A stretch of DNA of 64,000 nucleotides from Physcousia sp015060555 (GTDB lineage Bacteria; Bacteroidota; Bacteroidia; Bacteroidales; Bacteroidaceae), in the NCBI GenBank assembly GCA_015060555.1, contig SUYG01000014.1, forward strand, positions 62,001 to 126,000. The letters are read 5' to 3'. Below are positions 48,904 through 57,247 of the stretch, piece by piece (the stretch's first letter is position 1; every line of letters begins with the position of its first letter). The notes under the pieces are model-generated. The model saw nothing but the letters and a program-made list of their open reading frames with translations. It had not been told where the DNA came from and ran no database searches. Made by a program: the position numbers and the translations under genes.

Positions 48904-50168
48904 ATACAGATTTTTCACAGGTGCGTGTGGCCAGCAAGCGCATAGCGCAACTCACTGATGAAGAGCGCAGCGCTGTCCTCTGTGAGCTGGCTGATATGAC
49001 CGAGGCTCGTATGGCCGACCTCTTGCAGGCCAATGCCCAAGACTTGCAGCGCATGGATCCTGCCAATCCCAACTACGACCGCTTGCAACTCACAGAGGCT
49101 CGTCTGCGTGACATCGCCGCAGACCTGCGCAAGGTAGCCTCGCTGCCCTCGCCGCTGGGCCGTGAGCTCAAGCACAGCATCCTCCCCAACGGCCTTGAGC
49201 TGACACGCGTGAGTGTGCCATTTGGCGTCATTGGCATCATCTTCGAGGCACGTCCCAACGTCTGCTTCGACTGCTTCGCACTCTGTTTGAAGGCTGGCAG
49301 TGCCTGCATCCTCAAAGGCGGCAGCGATGCCAAGGACAGCTGTACAGCTATCATATCCCTGATTCACGAGGCTTTGCGCCGTCACGACCTGCCTGCTGAG
49401 AGCGCCCTGCTGCTCACCAGCCACGAAGACACCGACCGTCTGCTCGCCGCTCGCGGACAGGTGGATCTCATCATTCCGCGCGGCAGCAACCGCCTCATCA
49501 ACTACGTCCGCGACAATGCCCGTGTGCCTGTCATCGAGACCGGTGCCGGCGTCGTGCACTGCTATGTCGATCGTGCTGCCGACCTCCAGAAGGCCATCGC
49601 CATCGTGGTGAACGCCAAGACGCGCCGCGTCAGCGTCTGCAACGCCCTCGACTGTCTCATCATCCATCGTGACCGCCTCGCCGATCTGCCCGCTCTCTTC
49701 GAGCCACTCCTCAGCAAGGGAGTCACGATAGAGCTTGATGAAAAGGTTTTTGCCACCAGTGGCAAAACCATTTGCCACCAGTGGCAAAACCATTTGCCAC
49801 CAGTGGCAAATCACATCATCCCCGCAACCGAAACATCTTACGGCACGGAGTTCCTGTCCCTGCGTATGGCTGTGAAGGTCGTGTACAGCTTGGACGAAGC
49901 CCTTGAGCACATTGCCCGCTATGGCTCGGGTCACAGCGAGAGCATCGTCACCGAGGACCCCGCAGCCGCCCAGCGCTTCCTCAACGAGGTCGATGCTGCC
50001 TGTGTCTATCACAACGCCCCCACCAGCTTCACCGATGGCGGTCAGTTCGGCCTTGGCGCAGAGATTGGCATCAGCACCCAGAAACTTCACGCCCGCGGCC
50101 CCATGGCCCTCGAAGAAATCACCACGTATAAGTGGTTGATTCGAGGCAACGGGCAGACGCGCCCGTAA
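48900..50168 (+). CDS. proA: Gamma-glutamyl phosphate reductase with internal palindrome repeat
   Basis: 422 residues. Reduces glutamyl-5-phosphate to the semialdehyde. FGVIGIIFEARPNVCFDCFA, LKGGSDAKDS, ETGAGVVHCYVD and catalytic Cys in RRVSVCNALDCL are family signatures; C-terminal EIGISTQKLHARGPMALEE is present. A loop at about residues 283-304 (FATSGKTICHQWQNH...) is made of three 22-bp palindrome copies (49748-49811) in three different reading frames; family members show a short variable loop there. The last ~150 bp are duplicated at 53750-53902. Confidence 0.94.
   Translation: MNTDFSQVRVASKRIAQLTDEERSAVLCELADMTEARMADLLQANAQDLQRMDPANPNYDRLQLTEARLRDIAADLRKVASLPSPLGRELKHSILPNGLELTRVSVPFGVIGIIFEARPNVCFDCFALCLKAGSACILKGGSDAKDSCTAIISLIHEALRRHDLPAESALLLTSHEDTDRLLAARGQVDLIIPRGSNRLINYVRDNARVPVIETGAGVVHCYVDRAADLQKAIAIVVNAKTRRVSVCNALDCLIIHRDRLADLPALFEPLLSKGVTIELDEKVFATSGKTICHQWQNHLPPVANHIIPATETSYGTEFLSLRMAVKVVYSLDEALEHIARYGSGHSESIVTEDPAAAQRFLNEVDAACVYHNAPTSFTDGGQFGLGAEIGISTQKLHARGPMALEEITTYKWLIRGNGQTRP
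49748..49811. repeat. Three 22-bp palindromic repeats inside proA
   Basis: TTTGCCACCAGTGGCAAA occurs three times at exactly 22-bp spacing, linked by ACCA. Each unit is a hairpin (TTTGCCAC / GTGGCAAA, centre CA). Three units total 66 bp, which keeps the reading frame, although each copy is read in a different frame. Confidence 0.92.
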
Positions 50169-50210
50169 ACTCTTTCTCAACGAAATTCGCGAATTCATCG
50201 AGCCTACATT

Positions 50211-53200
50211 ATGAAACACAGTTTAAGCATTCTCTTGCTGTTCATCAGCATTTGTCCCGTGTTCGGTGCCACAACCGCCGAGAACGACACTCTTCTCCGC
50301 GTCCTTCGTGAAGAATTGGCTGCAGACTTCACGGAACTGCAGAAACAGGATGTGAAGCCCTACTTCATGAGCTTCCGCGTGCAGGAAACCCATAGGACCA
50401 ACATCGCCGCAACCTTTGGATTCTTGGCTAACTCAAACCAGGAGCACTACCGCATGTTCTATCCCCAGATACGTGTGGGTTCGCCCGAGTTGGACAACTT
50501 CAAGTTCAATCCCCAGAGCTCGGTCGGCAGCAGTGACCTGCCCTTCACGGATGCCTCGCCCGATGCCTTCCGCTCCATCATCTGGAAACAAATGCTGAAC
50601 GCTTACGACCGTGTGGCTAATGAATACCGCAGTGTGCAGAACCGCCTCCGCACCCAAGCCGACAACGAGGACAAGGCCCCCTGCTTTAGTGTGCTCAACA
50701 GTTCTGCTGCTGAGACCTACTACGAAGCCCCCCTTCCTCACCCAGACCTCACGCCCGAGGAACGGCGCGAGTGGGAGCAGCGCCTCTGCCGCATCTCTGC
50801 TGCCTTTTGCAGGCACCCGCAGTTCAACGAGGCTGTGGCCAGTTTGCAAGCGGAAAACAACCGTACGCACCTTGTCAACACGGAAGGCGCAGCCATCGTG
50901 CAGAACCGCCGCAGCTTCCAGGTGATGCTGCAAGTGCAGACCACGACGGATGATGGAATGGTCCTGCCATTATACCAAAGCTACTTTGCTACCCAACTCG
51001 ACTCGTTGCCCTCTGAGGATGTGATGTTGCGCGATGCCGAGGAGTTGGGTCGCCGACTTGAAGCGCTGGTGAAGGCCCCTGTGGCCGATCCCTTCACGGG
51101 GCCTGCCCTCATGAGCGGTCCTGCCAGCGGTGTCTTCTTCCATGAGATCTTCGGACATCGCCTGGAAGGCCACCGCATGAAGTCGGGTGGCCAGACCTTC
51201 CGCAAGATGGTGGGTGAGCGTGTGCTGCCCACGGACTTCCAAGTCTATTGCGACCCCACGCTGACGCACTATGGCACACAGCCTTTGAATGGTGGCTATG
51301 TTTATGACGATGAAGGCACGCGCGCGCGTAGAGTAAATAATGTGGTGGATGGTGTGCTGAAGGAATTCTTGATGAGCCGTGTACCCCTTGACAGCTTCCC
51401 CGAGAGCAATGGCCATGGCCGTACAGCCGGTGGCGGCACGCCTGTCAGCCGTCAGTCCAACCTTGTCGTAGAGACCCGCAAGCCCTACACTGAGGCACAG
51501 CTGCGCCAGATGCTGCGCGACGAAGCGCAGCGACAGGGTAAAGAGTATGGCTATCTCTTCCAAAGCGTCAGCGGCGGCTACACGCAGACAGGCGAAGGAG
51601 GTAGCATCAACTCCTTCAATGTCAACCCGCTGGAGGTCTATCGCGTATATGTTGATGGCCGTCCCGATGAACTTGTGCGTGGTGTAGATCTTATCGGCAC
51701 GCCCCTCTCCATGTTCTCCAATATCGCCGCTGGCGGAGACACCCCTTCCACCTTCATCGGCTCCTGCGGTGCCGAGAGTGGTTGGGTTCCGGTCAGTGCT
51801 ACCTCGCCGATGCTTTACTGCTCGAAGATTGAGACACAGCGCAGGACACAGAAAGGCTACCTGATGCCGAAGCTGGCTGCGCCAAGCCTTCATGCGGCAG
51901 CTCCTTCAGAATCCATGGATTCCGTCATCTTCGCCGCGCTCTCAGATGAGCTGAAGCGTAGTATGGACAGCTTGCAGATTGCCGGGCAACCCGCCCCCTT
52001 CATCATCGACTATCGTCTGCAGCGCGAGCGTTCACTGCGCTTAGACGCCACCCTCGGCGAGGTCTGCCAGAAGCAGATAACACCTTGGTATCAGAAGTTT
52101 GATGCTGAAGTGGTATTGGGTAACTACCATCGCACCAGCCAGCTTCAGGCAGAGCCGAACATGCGTGGTGTCAGTATTCCCATGGCTGCAGACTATAACA
52201 ACCTGCGCCGTCAGGCTTGGATGGCTTCAGATGCACGCTACAAGCAGGCCTTGGCAGCTTTCGCCAGGAAGCAGCAGGCACAGCAGAAAGCCACTTTGCC
52301 CGCAGACGAGGAAGCATTGGACGACCTAATCCCATCAAAGCCTGCCACCAGCATCCAGCACCGCAGCGCTGAGGTTGAAGACCTTCACGCCGATGAGCTG
52401 GAAGCCTATGTCCGCCGCCTGTCCCTTGTCGCTCGCGAGTTCCCGGAACTGACACACAGCGAAGCGCAGGCACACATCATGCAGGCTGACATCTACCGTC
52501 TCACCAGCGAGGGCGTCCGCGTGGCACAACCGCATGACAACATGTGCGAAATCGTCTTTTCCTTCCATCTTTTCCGTAATACCAGCGGCTATGATGTCAC
52601 TGTCGGTCACAACAAATCTTATCTGTGTGCTGCCGAAGCTCTCGCCGACAGCGCCCGTTTCACCAAAGAACTGCGCGAATATATCCGCTGCCGCCTTGAT
52701 CTCCTTCAGGCAAAGATGGAAGAAGACTACTACGTGGGGCCTGTACTCTTCGAGGGCAATACAGGCTGGACAATCTACGAGAAGGCCAGCGGCAACCGCC
52801 ATAACTTCCGTGCCTGGCACCCCTACACCCAGAGCGATCGTGAGATTCATGTGAAGATGAATCGCAAGATTATCGATGATAAGATTAGTATGCGCCAGGA
52901 TCCGACGCTCAGCACATGGGAAGGTAAACCGCTCGTAGGCTTCTACACGGCCGATGCCAACGGCCAGAAGCCGCAAGCCCTGACACTGATTGAGCACGGC
53001 ATCTTCCGCGACCAGTTCTGCGGTGTCACCCCCTCTCTGGGAACTTCTACGCCCACCGGCAACCTGCGCTTCAACTTTCCCAATAATCGAATGGGAGCGA
53101 TGGGCGCTGCCACAGCACCCGGCATCCTTCGCATCGAGAGCAGCAAGACAGTGCCGCTCAAGAAGCTGCGTCAGCAACTGTTGCGTGAGGCGCAGCGCGA

Positions 53201-53501
53201 GGGCTACGACCACGCATATATCGATCGTGAGGGCGCCTTCTACCGCGTCAGCGTGAAGGACGGTAGCGAGACCCTGATGAGACACCCGAGCGTCCAAGTC
53301 TCCCTCAACAATCTGCGCCACATCAATGCCCTCTCCACCGAGCAGGAGGCTGTAGTGGGCACAGAGGATGGCGGCGCCCGCTTCTCCATCATCGCTCCCA
53401 AGGCGATGCTCTTAAGCGATATCGAGGTACCCTCTGCAACGCCCGAGCCAATCGCTAAACCCACCCTCACATTCCCATTGCATAGGGTAAGTGAAAAGTG
53501 A
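50211..53501 (+). CDS. Secreted TldD/TldE-like fused metallopeptidase, copy 1
   Basis: 1096 residues, about twice the usual TldD length. Signal peptide LSILLLFISICPVFGA. N-terminal half is TldD-like: zinc motif HEIFGHRLEGH (His311, Glu312, His316) and probable third ligand Cys519 in GSCGAESGWVPVS. The C-terminal half repeats the fold's opening pattern (DELKRSMDSLQIAGQPAPFIIDYRLQ compared with EELAADFTELQKQDVKPYFMSFRVQ) and ends like TldE/PmbA (GTSTPTGNLRFN, TAPGILRIESSKTVPL) but lacks HExxxH. So it looks like a one-chain version of the TldD-TldE heterodimer, in which TldD cleaves peptides threaded between subunits. Located between proA and argF' but unrelated to their pathway. Tail VSEK comes from a GTGAAAA array. 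Confidence 0.85.
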   Translation: MKHSLSILLLFISICPVFGATTAENDTLLRVLREELAADFTELQKQDVKPYFMSFRVQETHRTNIAATFGFLANSNQEHYRMFYPQIRVGSPELDNFKFNPQSSVGSSDLPFTDASPDAFRSIIWKQMLNAYDRVANEYRSVQNRLRTQADNEDKAPCFSVLNSSAAETYYEAPLPHPDLTPEERREWEQRLCRISAAFCRHPQFNEAVASLQAENNRTHLVNTEGAAIVQNRRSFQVMLQVQTTTDDGMVLPLYQSYFATQLDSLPSEDVMLRDAEELGRRLEALVKAPVADPFTGPALMSGPASGVFFHEIFGHRLEGHRMKSGGQTFRKMVGERVLPTDFQVYCDPTLTHYGTQPLNGGYVYDDEGTRARRVNNVVDGVLKEFLMSRVPLDSFPESNGHGRTAGGGTPVSRQSNLVVETRKPYTEAQLRQMLRDEAQRQGKEYGYLFQSVSGGYTQTGEGGSINSFNVNPLEVYRVYVDGRPDELVRGVDLIGTPLSMFSNIAAGGDTPSTFIGSCGAESGWVPVSATSPMLYCSKIETQRRTQKGYLMPKLAAPSLHAAAPSESMDSVIFAALSDELKRSMDSLQIAGQPAPFIIDYRLQRERSLRLDATLGEVCQKQITPWYQKFDAEVVLGNYHRTSQLQAEPNMRGVSIPMAADYNNLRRQAWMASDARYKQALAAFARKQQAQQKATLPADEEALDDLIPSKPATSIQHRSAEVEDLHADELEAYVRRLSLVAREFPELTHSEAQAHIMQADIYRLTSEGVRVAQPHDNMCEIVFSFHLFRNTSGYDVTVGHNKSYLCAAEALADSARFTKELREYIRCRLDLLQAKMEEDYYVGPVLFEGNTGWTIYEKASGNRHNFRAWHPYTQSDREIHVKMNRKIIDDKISMRQDPTLSTWEGKPLVGFYTADANGQKPQALTLIEHGIFRDQFCGVTPSLGTSTPTGNLRFNFPNNRMGAMGAATAPGILRIESSKTVPLKKLRQQLLREAQREGYDHAYIDREGAFYRVSVKDGSETLMRHPSVQVSLNNLRHINALSTEQEAVVGTEDGGARFSIIAPKAMLLSDIEVPSATPEPIAKPTLTFPLHRVSEK
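51255..51368. repeat. Near-identical 114-bp patch shared by the two TldD-like genes (copy 1)
   Basis: One mismatch (GAC/GAT) against 54989-55102, while flanking coding sequence of the two genes differs at many synonymous sites. Confidence 0.85.
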
Positions 53502-53523
53502 AAGAGTGAAAAGTGAAAAATGT
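53490..53523. repeat. GTGAAAA heptamer array at end of TldD-like 1
   Basis: GTGAAAAGTGAAAGAGTGAA and onward; overlaps the stop codon. Absent after TldD-like 2, which ends directly before argF'. Confidence 0.75.
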
Positions 53524-53532
53524 AAAATACTT

Positions 53533-53748
53533 ATGAGAATATTCCAACACGTCAGTGATATTGGCGACCTCAGCATCGCCCTCGCGGAAGCGCAGGAAGT
53601 GAAGCGCGACCGCTACCAGTGGCAGCACCTCGGCAAGAACAAGACTGCGCTGCTCATCTTCTTCAATAACTCCCTGCGCACACGCCTCTCCACACAGAAG
53701 GCTGCCATGAACCTCGGCATGAACGTCATCGTGCTCGATGTGAACCAA
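53533..53748 (+). pseudogene. argF' 5' fragment (duplication remnant)
   Basis: Encodes the first ~72 residues of the carbamoyltransferase (MRIFQHVSDIGDLSIALAEA ... NVIVLDVNQ), closely matching the intact gene at 57248 (roughly 14 differences in 216 nt). It breaks off at the duplication junction, where the frame runs into proA-derived sequence (CPHQLH, stop). It contains carbamoyl-phosphate-binding residues but cannot fold as an enzyme. Confidence 0.92.
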
Positions 53749-53749
53749 T

Positions 53750-53902
53750 GCCCCCACCAGCTTCACTGATGGCGGTCAGTTCGGCCTCGGCGCAGAGATT
53801 GGCATCAGCACACAGAAACTGCACGCCCGCGGACCCATGGCCCTCGAAGAAATCACCACGTATAAGTGGCTGATTCGTGGCAACGGTCAGACGCGCCCGT
53901 AA
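53750..53902 (+). pseudogene. proA 3' fragment (duplication remnant)
   Basis: Copy of proA 50016-50168 (offset 3734), including FTDGGQFGLGAEIGIST and the TAA stop. No start codon or upstream part; out of frame with the argF' fragment before it. Confidence 0.93.
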
Positions 53903-53944
53903 ACTCTTTCTCAACGAAATTCGCGAATCCATCGAGCCTACATT

Positions 53945-56900
53945 ATGAAACACAGCTTATGCATCCTCTTGCTGTTCATCAGCATTTGTCCCGTGTTCGG
54001 TGCCACTACCGCCGAAAACGACACCTTGCTTAGTGCCCTTCGTGAAGAATTGGCTGCAGACTTCGCTGAGCTGCAGCAGCAGGACGTGAAGCCCTACTTC
54101 ATGAGTTTCCGTGTGCAGGAGAGCTGGAATGCCCGCATCGTCGCCACCTTCGGCTACCTCGGCGCTTCGCGTCAGGAGCACACCCGCACCTTCACCCCCC
54201 AGATTCGCGTCGGCTCCCCCGAACTCGACAACTTCAAGTTCAACAGCCAGAGTCGCGTAAGCACTAAAGTCCTCCCCCTCACCGACGCTTCTCCCGCAGC
54301 CATCCGCTCCGCCGTATGGCTCCACATGCTCAATGCCTACGACCGAGTCGTCAGCTCCTATCGCAACACTCAGAACCGCCTGCGCTCACAGGCCGACAAC
54401 GAGGACAAAGCACCCTGCTTCAGTGTGCTCGGCGGTTCCGCCGCCGAGACCTTCTACGAGCCTCCCCTCCTTCATCCCTCCCTCACTCCTGCTGAGCAAA
54501 CCGCATGGGAAGAGCGCCTCTGCCGCATCAGTGCCGCTTTCCGCCAGTGGCCGCACTTCAACGAGGCCGTCGTCAGCCTGCAGATGGAGAACCAGCGCAC
54601 GCACCACGTCAACACCGAGGGCGCGGCCATCGTGCAGAACCGCGTCAGCTACCGCGTCTTCATCCAAGCCGAGGTGAAGACCGACGACGGCATGGTGCTG
54701 CCCCTCACCCATAGCTACTATGCCACCTCGCTCGACTCTCTGCCCGATGAGGCTACGATGCGCCGCGATGCCGAGGACGTCGGCCGACGCCTCGTCGCCC
54801 TCTCGCAAGCGCCCGTGGCCGATCCCTTCACGGGGCCAGCCCTCATGAGCGGTCCTGCCAGCGGTGTCTTCTTTCACGAAATCTTCGGCCATCGCCTCGA
54901 AGGCCATCGCATGAAGTCGGGCGGACAGACCTTCCGCAAGATGGTGGGTGAGCGTGTGCTGCCCGCCGACTTCCAGGTCTATTGCGATCCCACGCTGACG
55001 CACTATGGCACACAGCCTTTGAATGGTGGCTATGTTTATGATGATGAAGGCACGCGCGCGCGTAGAGTAAATAATGTGGTGGATGGTGTGCTGAAGGAAT
55101 TCCTGATGAGCCGCGTGCCGCTCGACAGCTTCCCCGAGAGCAATGGCCACGGGCGCTCTGCCGAAGGCCGCGACCCCGTCTCGCGGCAGTCGAACCTCGT
55201 CGTGGAGACCAAGCAACCGCATACCGAAGCGCAGCTGCGCCAGCTCTTGCGCGACGAAGCCCGTCGCCAGGGCAAGGACTACGGCTACCTGTTCCAGAGC
55301 GTCAGCGGAGGCTACACCCAGACGGGCGAAGGCGGCAGCATCAATAGCTTCAACGTCAACCCGCTGGAGGTCTATCGTATCTATGTCGATGGCCGTCCCG
55401 ACGAACTCGTCCGCGGCGTGGAGCTAATCGGAACGCCCCTCTCCATGTTCTCCAACATCGCCGCCGGCGGCGACACCCCCAGTAGTTTCATCGGCTCCTG
55501 CGGTGCCGAGAGCGGTTGGGTGCCTGTCAGCGCCACATCGCCCATGGTCTTTGTCAGCAAGATCGAGACGCAGCGCAGGCAGCAAAAAGGGTCGTTGATG
55601 CCCGTACTAACCCCGCCAAGGCCCACCCCCCAGCCTTGTAGGGAGGGGCAGGAAGGGGCGTCCGCGTCTGTCTTTTCCGCCCTTTCCGCCGAGCTCCAGC
55701 GCTCCATGGACAGCCTGCGTATCGAAGGTCAGCCCGCGCCGTTTCTTATTGACTACCGCCTGAAGCGCTTGCGCAACCTGTCCGTCGCCGCTTCGGATGG
55801 CGAGCTGGTGCAATTCGACCTCCAGCCATGGGGCCAGACCTTTGAGGCAGAGGTCATCCTCGGCGACTACCACCGCAGCAGCCAGCAGCAGCCCGAACCT
55901 CGTTTGCGCGGTACGGGCTTCCCCATGGCGCTGGACTACGACAACCTGCGCCGCATCGCATGGCTCACCACCGATGCCAGCTACAAGCAGGCCATCGCCA
56001 ACTATGAAGCCAAGCAACAGCAACTCAAGAAACTGACGTTGCCCAAGGACGAGGAAGCCCTGGACGACTTCTTCCCGGCACAGCCCGTCACCAGCATACA
56101 GGAACGCTCGGCAGAAGCCCAGAACCTCCACGCCGAAGAACTGACCGCCTACGTGCGCCGCCTCTCACTCATCGCCAGAGAGTTCCCCGCTCTGACCGAA
56201 AGCCATGCCGAACTCTCCGTAAGGCAAGCCGACCTCTACCGTCTGACCAGCGAAGGCGTGCGCGTGGCACAAGCACAGCCTGATAAGATCACCATCGGCT
56301 TCACGTTCCATCTCTATCACCGACCCAACGGCGGCAACACCTCTTCCACCTCAGACCACCAGTACAGCACCGTCGCCGAAGCCCTGGCCGACAGCACCCG
56401 CTTCATGCAGCACGTCCGCGACTACATCCGCCTTCGTCTCAGCGTGCTCGGCGATTCCGTCGCCGAGGATTACTACGTCGGTCCCGTGCTCATCGAAGAT
56501 GGTGCCTGCAAGATGATCTACAACCGCGCCAGCGGCACGCACCATCACTTCCGCGCCTGGCACTCCTTCACGCAAAGCGACCGCACCATCTACGTCAAGC
56601 GCAACCGCAAGATCATCGACGAGAAGCTGACCATCCGTCAGGATCCGACCCTCAGCCATTGGAACGGCCAACCGCTCGTCGGCTACTTCACCGCCGATGC
56701 CAACGGACAGGCACCGCAGGCCGTGATGCTCGTCGAGCACGGCATCTTCCGAGGACAACTCTGTGGCGCCACGCCCGCCCTCGGCACCTCGAAGCCTACG
56801 GGCAACCTGCGCTTCAACAATCCCTTCAACATCAATCTCATACTCGGCGGCCAGATGGGCATCAGCACCGCACCAGGCGTGCTGCGCATCGAGAGTAGCA

Positions 56901-57244
56901 AGACCGTGCCCCTGAACAAGTTGCGCAAGCAGTTGCTGCGCGACGCACAGCGCGAAGGCTACGACCATGCCTACATCACGCGCGGCGAATTCCTGTATCG
57001 CATCAGCGTCAAGGACGGCACAGAGACACCCGTCGGCTTCACACATATCACGCCCACCATCCAGCACCTGCGCCACATCAGCGCGCTCTCCACCGAGCAG
57101 GAAGCCGTCACACACACCGAGAACGGCGTAGCACCCTTCTCCATCGTAGGGCCGAAGGCCATGCTGCTGAACGACATCGAAGTGCCGGCACAGACGCCGC
57201 CACAGATTGCAAAGCCCGTGCTGACGTTTCCTAACAACAGATAA
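53945..57244 (+). CDS. Secreted TldD/TldE-like fused metallopeptidase, copy 2
   Basis: 1099 residues, paralogue of the gene at 50211. Same signal peptide (CILLLFISICPVFGA), same zinc motif HEIFGHRLEGH (His311, Glu312, His316) and GSCGAESGWVPVS. C-terminal TldE-like half without HExxxH but with SKPTGNLRFN and ISTAPGVLRIESSKTVPL. The two proteins are nearly identical in the first ~60 residues and around the zinc site but clearly diverged elsewhere, so both seem to be under selection rather than decaying. Copy 2 carries a GC palindrome insertion (55615-55661; PRPTPQPCREGQEGAS) in the linker between the halves; copy 1 has unrelated sequence there. argF' starts 3 nt downstream of the stop. Confidence 0.85.
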   Translation: MKHSLCILLLFISICPVFGATTAENDTLLSALREELAADFAELQQQDVKPYFMSFRVQESWNARIVATFGYLGASRQEHTRTFTPQIRVGSPELDNFKFNSQSRVSTKVLPLTDASPAAIRSAVWLHMLNAYDRVVSSYRNTQNRLRSQADNEDKAPCFSVLGGSAAETFYEPPLLHPSLTPAEQTAWEERLCRISAAFRQWPHFNEAVVSLQMENQRTHHVNTEGAAIVQNRVSYRVFIQAEVKTDDGMVLPLTHSYYATSLDSLPDEATMRRDAEDVGRRLVALSQAPVADPFTGPALMSGPASGVFFHEIFGHRLEGHRMKSGGQTFRKMVGERVLPADFQVYCDPTLTHYGTQPLNGGYVYDDEGTRARRVNNVVDGVLKEFLMSRVPLDSFPESNGHGRSAEGRDPVSRQSNLVVETKQPHTEAQLRQLLRDEARRQGKDYGYLFQSVSGGYTQTGEGGSINSFNVNPLEVYRIYVDGRPDELVRGVELIGTPLSMFSNIAAGGDTPSSFIGSCGAESGWVPVSATSPMVFVSKIETQRRQQKGSLMPVLTPPRPTPQPCREGQEGASASVFSALSAELQRSMDSLRIEGQPAPFLIDYRLKRLRNLSVAASDGELVQFDLQPWGQTFEAEVILGDYHRSSQQQPEPRLRGTGFPMALDYDNLRRIAWLTTDASYKQAIANYEAKQQQLKKLTLPKDEEALDDFFPAQPVTSIQERSAEAQNLHAEELTAYVRRLSLIAREFPALTESHAELSVRQADLYRLTSEGVRVAQAQPDKITIGFTFHLYHRPNGGNTSSTSDHQYSTVAEALADSTRFMQHVRDYIRLRLSVLGDSVAEDYYVGPVLIEDGACKMIYNRASGTHHHFRAWHSFTQSDRTIYVKRNRKIIDEKLTIRQDPTLSHWNGQPLVGYFTADANGQAPQAVMLVEHGIFRGQLCGATPALGTSKPTGNLRFNNPFNINLILGGQMGISTAPGVLRIESSKTVPLNKLRKQLLRDAQREGYDHAYITRGEFLYRISVKDGTETPVGFTHITPTIQHLRHISALSTEQEAVTHTENGVAPFSIVGPKAMLLNDIEVPAQTPPQIAKPVLTFPNNR
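54989..55102. repeat. Near-identical 114-bp patch (copy 2)
   Basis: See 51255-51368; candidate gene-conversion tract just downstream of the zinc-motif codons. Confidence 0.85.
55615..55661. repeat. GC palindrome element in the linker of TldD-like 2
   Basis: GCCCACCCCCCAGCC, TTGTA, GGGAGGGGCAGGAAGGGGCG. Present only in the second of the two paralogues, so it arrived after the duplication, or was lost from copy 1. Confidence 0.8.
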
Positions 57245-57247
57245 ATC

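Larger units (their letters stand above)
50016..53746. repeat. Tandem duplication, first unit (proA end, TldD-like 1, argF' start)
   Basis: Matches the unit 53750-57465 in order: last ~150 bp of proA, complete TldD-like gene, first ~215 bp of argF'. The breakpoint joins argF' at GATGTGAACCAA (ends about 53748) to proA at GCCCCCACCAGC (from 53750), with little or no microhomology. Confidence 0.9.

Noticed and set aside
49748..49811. Possible CRISPR-like or terminator repeats
   Set aside because: Four-base linkers instead of spacers, and located inside an intact proA coding frame.
48915..50219. 434-residue antisense frame opposite proA
   Set aside because: Same shadow effect; the first part is also duplicated antisense at 53726-53953 merely because proA is.
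53491..53769. 92-residue protein as a functional small carbamoyltransferase
   Set aside because: It is the truncated argF' start joined to out-of-frame proA sequence at the duplication junction.
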